The position numbers were made by a program, and so were the translations under genes. Shown piece by piece: positions 16,755 to 20,940 of a DNA stretch of 20,940 bases. Every line of letters starts with the position of its first letter. Positions within the stretch are counted from its first letter, which is position 1. The DNA lies in contig NW_006920871.1 in NCBI RefSeq assembly GCF_000417875.1, positions 142,961 through 163,900 on the forward strand, written 5' to 3'. The stretch is from Pseudozyma flocculosa PF-1 (taxonomy: Eukaryota; Basidiomycota; Ustilaginomycetes; Ustilaginales; Ustilaginaceae). A model generated the notes under the pieces. It was not told where the DNA came from. It did no database searches and saw only the letters and a program-made list of their open reading frames with translations.

Positions 16755-17448
16755 GGCGTGACGGCGACACGAGGGGATCGCTGGCTCGCGGGGCAAGACG
16801 CCGGCGCGGTGTGGGCTGTGACGACGGAGGAAGACGGGCGGTGGGTAGGACAGCAGCGGGGAGCGGGCAGCGGTGGCCGCCCTAATCGTCGGGCGGCAAA
16901 CGAGGAGCGACACGATGATGAGCGGGCGGCGTGCGAGCCAGCACCTGCGCCTGCCGGTCTATGGGAGCTGTGAAGCTGGCGTTGCTGGAGGAATGAGGTG
17001 TTGGTCGAGGTGGTCAAGAGGCTGGAAAGAATCAAGGAAGGCGCCGAGGAGTGTTGGTCTGGGCCGCCGGTTGGTTGGCCTGTGCGCGCGCCCGCCTCGC
17101 CGCTTGGAGCGGGCCTGGGCCATGCATTACAAATGGCCCGCGTCCACGGCAGCTTGCGGCGCGGCACACTCTTTTTCTTTTGTATTGGCGCAGCCCGACT
17201 GGCACTCTGGCAGGCCAGGCCAGGCCAGGCAGCCAATTCCAATTGCAAGCCGCCGCTGCCCGCCTGCTCGAGCCTCGCCCGCCCTCTTCGCCGCCCTCAA
17301 TCTGATAACCGCCACCCTCGCTCCGGCTTCGACGTCGACATCCAGCACCATCGCCACCAACCATCCCGCTCAGCCACACCTAGCACCCCATTTCGGCCTC
17401 ACCCTACACAGCGCCCCGTCCAACTCCCAGCTCGTCCGCCAGCCCACC
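16755..17448. promoter_or_regulatory. Divergent promoter region NTA1/BolA (694 bp)
   Basis: Upstream sequence shared by NTA1 (leftward) and the BolA gene (rightward). It contains a CAGGC x4 tandem at 17211-17230. On the minus strand, 16755-16958 continues the NTA1 reading frame without an ATG. The plus strand from ~17280 to 17448 is C/T-rich, resembling a 5' leader. No TATA box is evident. Confidence 0.6.
17211..17230 (+). repeat. CAGGC x4 pentamer repeat
   Basis: Four perfect head-to-tail CAGGC units (GCCTG on the other strand), 219-238 bp upstream of the BolA gene ATG. Confidence 0.8.
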
Positions 17449-18944
17449 ATGGTCTCGTCGCAGCAACTCGAGTCGGCCATTCGGGAAAAGGTCGACAAGG
17501 TCTCGACGTTGGTGAGCACGCCAACCCCCGCCCCCCTCGTTCTCGCATGCCGTCGCACTCAGCGCGCTGATCGATCCTCCCTCTCCTTGCCTCGCCCCTC
17601 CGACGCCAACAGGTCGTCTCGGACGTCTCCGGCGGTTGCGGTCAGGTGGGCCACCCTCGCGATATGGGCAGCGACGGCGGCGCAAAGTAGCCTGACCCCT
17701 TATCGCCGTCTCGCTCTCGCTTTCTCCCTCCCTCCGACAGGCCTACGACGTCGTCATCGTCAGCGACGCATTTGAAGGGTGCGCATCAGCTCCCTTGCTC
17801 CTCGTATCGACGTCGCCCAAACGGTCCTGACCTCTCTCTGACCTCCCTGGCTCCCCTTGGCTCCGATTTGCTACCTATAGCCTGCCCACCATCAAGAGAC
17901 ATCGCATGGGTGAGGCAGCAGGACAGAGGCACTTCCTCCTGCGCCCCACATCTGGCTCCATCGACTCACACCCAGCTGACCCCCTGCTCGCCATCGCCCC
18001 TTGCTCGCCATCGCCCCTTGCTCGCCATCGCCCCCTACTCTGCCCGTTTGGACCCCTGCGTAGTCAACGCGCTCCTCAAGGACGAGATCGCCCAGCTCCA
18101 CGCCTTTTCCCAAAAGACTTACACCGTAAAGCAGTACGAGGTGAGTCCGACGCCGCAGCTACAATCTCGCACGTCGCCCGTGCAAAGACAGCTGATCCGC
18201 TCTCAACCACCACCACCTCGCCTACCGCGCCTGCAGTCCCTGAGCAACCAATCGCCATCGACGGATAGCAAGCCAGCAGAGGCGGCAGCAGCAGCAGCGG
18301 CGGCGCCATCTTCATCGTCATCGGATCTGCAGGCGCCGGCACCCATCCTGACGACGGGCTCGGGCAGCCGCGCGTCGCACAACCGCACCGCCTCGGGCGT
18401 CTCGATACCCGAACTCACCCTGACCACCGACGACGACAGCCTGTCGGGCATGGCGGCAAAGAATGCCGGAAAGCCACTCACCCCGGGTGCCCAGCCCGGC
18501 GGCACGACCCAGTACCCGGGCACCGCCGTGCCCCCGCCCCTCAGCCCTTCGATTTCCCGGCTGCACGAGAACCGCATCCGATCGTACGTCTCTCGAGCCA
18601 GCCGCTCGCTTCTCGCAACTTGGCGGGCGACCCATCCATTTGGCAGAACAGAGAAAGACTGACGCGTGCGATCATCTCCCTTCTATCCGTGCGCCACGCC
18701 CGCCAATCAACCCAGCACCGAATTCTGGACGGGCCTCCGATCCTACCTGGAGCTGCAGTTCTCTGTCCCCTCGGCGGCCGAAGCAGGAGCCGCCAGCCCG
18801 GGTCCGCACGGCCGAACGCCCGGCGATGCAGAGGTGGAGCGCATCTTTGAAGACTTTTTCCTCTCGCAAAAGCACCACCTCTCGGCCAACGACATTGCCC
18901 GCGTCCGAGACGCCACCGGCATGTTTGGCATGGCTGGCGTCTGA
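17449..18944 (+). CDS. BOL2: BolA2-type protein with an unrecognised C-terminal extension (seven exons, 271 aa)
   Basis: Exons: 17449-17511, 17613-17645, 17741-17778, 17881-17909, 18064-18140, 18237-18583, 18716-18944. Residues 1-80 are a complete BolA domain: VSDVSGGCGQAYDVVIVS, then FEGLPTIKRHRMVNALLKDE, then IAQLHAFSQKTYT. In the family such proteins bridge a 2Fe-2S cluster with a monothiol glutaredoxin and help sense or traffic iron in the cytosol; the loop Cys30 and C-terminal His67 match the cluster-binding positions. No mitochondrial leader is seen. From residue 81 the frame continues through a Ala/Ser/Pro-rich linker to a compact-looking end (RLHENRIRSTEFWTGLRSYL, then VERIFEDFFLSQKHHLS, then RVRDATGMFG) that I do not recognise. 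Start context CACC-ATG-G is excellent. Confidence is high for BolA, moderate for the fusion; two overlapping transcripts are the alternative. Confidence 0.8.
17512..17612 (+). other. BolA-gene intron 1 (101 nt)
   Basis: GTGAGC donor, CTGAT branch candidate at 17567-17571, and ACAG acceptor. Phase 0. The join makes STL-VVSDVSGG. Confidence 0.8.
17646..17740 (+). other. BolA-gene intron 2 (95 nt)
   Basis: GTGGGC donor, CTGAC at 17692-17696, pyrimidine tract, and ACAG acceptor. Phase 0. The join makes GGCGQ-AYDVVIVS, the core of the BolA domain. Confidence 0.85.
17779..17880 (+). other. BolA-gene intron 3 (102 nt)
   Basis: GTGCGC donor, CTGAC at 17827-17831 and 17838-17842, and ATAG acceptor. 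It splits the Gly codon of FEG-LPTIKRHR. Confidence 0.83.
17910..18063 (+). other. BolA-gene intron 4 (154 nt) carrying a minisatellite
   Basis: GTGAGG donor, CTGAC at 17976-17980, and GTAG acceptor. There is no AG between the branch site and the acceptor 83 bases later. The join makes RHRM-VNALLKDE. Confidence 0.83.
17984..18034 (+). repeat. 17-bp minisatellite, three copies, inside BolA-gene intron 4
   Basis: Three head-to-tail copies of (C/T)TGCTCGCCATCGCCCC, differing only at the first base. The array lies wholly between the branch site and the 3' splice site and lengthens that interval. Confidence 0.85.
18141..18236 (+). other. BolA-gene intron 5 (96 nt, stop-free, multiple of three)
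   Basis: GTGAGT donor directly after the last codon of the BolA domain, CTGAT at 18192-18196, and GCAG acceptor with no AG in between. Retention would add 32 residues rich in Pro, Gln and Arg and keep the frame. Confidence 0.65.
18584..18715 (+). other. BolA-gene intron 6 (132 nt)
   Basis: GTACGT donor, CTGAC at 18659-18663, and CCAG acceptor. Read-through meets a stop at 18660-18662. The join makes ENRIRS-TEFWTGL, a smooth helix-like sequence. Confidence 0.75.
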
Positions 18945-19528
18945 GCCCCCCACCGTCGTCGCAAGCGCCTCGCCGCCTCGCCCCGTCAAGACGGAGGGGT
19001 ACTTGTTCTCGTTCTCGTCTCGCCCGCCTCGCTGGCTGTCATCACCGTCCTTCTCACTCACGTCTCGTTGTCATCCAAAATGGGTATCTGGGTTCTCGTC
19101 GGTGCCGTCTCACCTCCTCCTCCCAGGTGCAGCGGGCGGGCGTGCGCTCGCGCATCATCTTCGTCCACGTTGGGCAGTCGGCTCCAAGGTGCGTGGCTGG
19201 CCGGCTGACTCGCCAACAGCACCTGTTCCTAATCTCGCCGTCGGCAGGCGGGCCAGGTGTATGGAGCGACGAGAGGCCGCCGCCGCCGCCGTCGTCGTCG
19301 TCGACTTGGGTGGCTGCGGTGATGGGGTAGAATACAAGGGGTGATGAGAGGGCATGGGGGAGGAAAAAAGTACAATGGGGGATCACATTTCGTCGATCGA
19401 TCCGATGCCGATCGGCTCGGAACGGCCCGGCTCGGATCGAGTCTGGACCAGGGGATCCAGGGAGATCCGTCGGCTTCCTCCGCGTCGTCGTCGTCCAGCT
19501 CCGCTCCGTTTGGGTCGGATCCTCTGAC
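18945..19528. other. Convergent intergenic region BolA gene/helicase (584 bp)
   Basis: It contains the 3' ends of both genes. Notable are a CCG then TCG trinucleotide run at ~19277-19304, a purine-rich segment with an A6 run at 19343-19380, and a GATCG/GGCTCGG-rich patch with partial dyads at 19394-19441. No coding sequence is supported. Confidence 0.65.
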
Positions 19529-20940
19529 CTACTCGCGCCCCCCGCGATCTGCTCGGGGATCGTCGAGGCGGTACGGATCGGGCAAGAGACCCGGGTAGCG
19601 CTCGAGGCAGCACCACCGCAGCACCGTATTGACCGTCTCGACCTGGATGCGGTCCCAATTGGCCTGGCGCTGCGGGTGCACCAGGAGCGGCACCTTTGTC
19701 CGGTCCACGATGGTGGTAGCCTGCGCCGGTGCGGCCGGAGGCGGTATGGCCGTGATCGCTCTGGTAGTCGCACCCGTGGTACCGCCGCCGCCGTTGCTGC
19801 TGCTGGTGCTGGCGGTCCTCGAAGTGGTTTGTTCGCCTGCCCTCGACGACGAGGCTCGTTCTGCAGCCGCCGCCGCCGTCGCTGCCTTGTGCTGCGTCTG
19901 CCGGTAGAGATCGAGGAACTGGACCACATCCTCGTCGAGTTCCATCCGATGCGCGTCAAGACAGGCAAAGCAGCCCACGGCCTTCTTGTACGGCGGCGCC
20001 GGACCACGATCGTCGCTGTCGCTGTCGTCGTCACCGTCGTCTGCCGCGACCATACCATCGGGACGGCGAGGAGCGGCGTTGGGCCCGATTTCGCCGTCCG
20101 CGTCGCGGCCGCCGCCGCCGCCGCTGGGCCGCAAGACAAAGTCATGCTCGCCCAGCCGAAAAACGCGCACCACGCCCATCTGCCCCTCCTTGCCGCACGC
20201 CAGGCACGTCAGGCCGTCCATGCGTTCGGCCTTGAGCATGCACAGGCCGTCGATGGCCGCCAGCCACTCGCGGATGGCGCCCGAGACGATGAGCTCGCGC
20301 TTGGCGCGCGTGATGGCGACGTACATCAGGTTGACCTCGTCCTGCAGCCAGAGCGAGTCGACCTGCAGCCGCCCTTTGCCCGCCAGGTACGAAGGCCGGA
20401 AGTCGTCGGCCACCACGACGCGGTCCCACTCGAGGCCCTTGGACTGGTGGCACGTCGTCAGCACGATGCTGGCGTCCTTTTCCGTGGCGCTGAAGCGCGA
20501 CTTGAGCGAGTCGAGGCGGTCGAGGAAGTCGTCGCACCGGAAGAGGTCCTCGAGCGACGCCACCAGCGCCAGCATCCCGTCGCCGCCCTGGTCCTCGGCC
20601 TCGACGCGCTGCACCAGCTCCTTCCAGCCGGAAAACTCGCGCAGGATCGAGCCAGACGACATCGGACCGCCGCGGCCGTTGTAGAGGATGTAGCCATCGC
20701 GCAGAAGCGCCACGACCGACGACTGGCTGAGCTTCTGGCTCGTCTTGAGGTAGATCCGGTGCGGCTCCTCGAGCAGCACGCCGTACACGAGCGCCGTCTC
20801 GACGAGGCATTTGTTGCTGCGGAAGATCTTGGTGTGGCGAAGCACCTGTTGCGGCGCCCTGGTCGCTTGCGCCTGGCCCGACATCCCTGCTGCTGCTGCT
20901 GCCGCCGCCGCCGCTGCTTGCCCATGGAGAGGCTGTGTGG
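19529..20940 (-). CDS. fbh1: FBH1-like UvrD-family DNA helicase, C-terminal part (partial, runs off right edge)
   Basis: Superfamily 1A 3'-5' helicase; FBH1 proteins restrain Rad51 recombination at stalled forks and, in many species, carry an F-box. Only the second RecA-like half is here. Counting from the in-frame Met at 20882-20884, helicase motif V is VLTTCHQSKGLEWD (141-154) and motif VI is EVNLMYVAITRAKREL (183-198), with Arg193 as the expected arginine finger. Downstream are C227-x2-C230 and C305-x2-C308, separated by a Gly/Asp-rich linker, then a low-complexity stretch and a short conserved-looking end (NWDRIQVETVNTVLRWCCLERYPG). The frame stays open from that Met through an Ala run to the window edge, and the ATPase motifs I-III are missing, so the true start lies outside. 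A related Rep/UvrD-like helicase is the alternative. Confidence 0.82.
   Translation of the reverse strand, partial: TQPLHGQAAAAAAAAAAGMSGQAQATRAPQQVLRHTKIFRSNKCLVETALVYGVLLEEPHRIYLKTSQKLSQSSVVALLRDGYILYNGRGGPMSSGSILREFSGWKELVQRVEAEDQGGDGMLALVASLEDLFRCDDFLDRLDSLKSRFSATEKDASIVLTTCHQSKGLEWDRVVVADDFRPSYLAGKGRLQVDSLWLQDEVNLMYVAITRAKRELIVSGAIREWLAAIDGLCMLKAERMDGLTCLACGKEGQMGVVRVFRLGEHDFVLRPSGGGGGRDADGEIGPNAAPRRPDGMVAADDGDDDSDSDDRGPAPPYKKAVGCFACLDAHRMELDEDVVQFLDLYRQTQHKAATAAAAAERASSSRAGEQTTSRTASTSSSNGGGGTTGATTRAITAIPPPAAPAQATTIVDRTKVPLLVHPQRQANWDRIQVETVNTVLRWCCLERYPGLLPDPYRLDDPRADRGGRE
20885..20917. repeat. GCA/GCG triplet run encoding poly-Ala in the helicase
   Basis: On the minus strand it reads about ten Ala codons (GCA and GCG) in frame with the helicase, followed by Gly-Met. 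It probably forms a flexible linker between the two helicase halves. Confidence 0.6.

Noticed and set aside
19054..20145. 363-codon minus-strand open frame overlapping the helicase 3' end
   Set aside because: It runs out of frame through the helicase tail and intergenic repeats, and consists mainly of Arg, Thr and Pro filler.
20458..20925. Minus-strand frame starting MGKQRRRR as the helicase N-terminus
   Set aside because: It is shifted relative to the frame carrying motifs V and VI and turns into Arg/Ser-rich antisense-like sequence.
1..20940. tRNA genes, CRISPR arrays, transposons with terminal repeats
   Set aside because: No B-box-like GGTTCGA sequence in a cloverleaf setting, no regularly spaced repeats, and no transposase or reverse-transcriptase motifs were seen. 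Covariance-model and repeat searches would be needed to be certain.

Overview
The window looks like nuclear DNA from a GC-rich basidiomycete fungus, most likely a smut-type (Ustilaginomycotina-like) yeast or dimorph. Four things point there: spliced genes with short introns (95-154 nt) that mostly start GTGAGT and nearly all carry a CTGAC branch site; third codon positions that are almost always G or C; long Ser, Ala, Gly and Asp runs in proteins; and fungal-type protein families. The clade is inferred from this style, not from a marker gene. I see no mobile element, CRISPR array, tRNA or rRNA.

Layout, left to right. (1) 59-206 (+): probable last exon of a gene that starts outside the window; its intron ends in a TC microsatellite. 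(2) 528-2375 (-): mitochondrial-type alanine aminotransferase. (3) 2376-4287: long gene-free stretch of short tandem repeats and G-rich tracts. (4) 4288-6108 (-): unrecognised, largely disordered 606-residue protein with paired ML[S/T]PPLS and NPF motifs. (5) 6109-7468: divergent promoter region. (6) 7469-10103 (+): SET/MYND (SMYD-type) protein, three exons. (7) 10992-15377 (+): PDS5 cohesin regulator, five exons. (8) 15660-16754 (-): NTA1 N-terminal amidase. (9) 17449-18944 (+): seven-exon gene whose first five exons encode a BolA2-type protein and whose last two add an unrecognised C-terminal region. (10) 19529 to the right edge (-): C-terminal part of an FBH1-like UvrD-family helicase.

These are mostly housekeeping genes and do not form a pathway or operon. 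PDS5 and the FBH1-like helicase both act in chromosome maintenance, but nothing suggests joint regulation. NTA1 and the BolA gene are divergent and share a 694-bp promoter; the disordered-protein gene and the SMYD gene share a 1360-bp one.

The most unusual items are the apparent BolA fusion, two stop-free introns whose lengths are multiples of three, a GCCTG pentamer repeat that recurs in several promoter regions, and the disordered protein with its duplicated motifs. No clearly new multi-gene system is visible. Exon borders were set by reading splice motifs and frames by eye, without transcript evidence.
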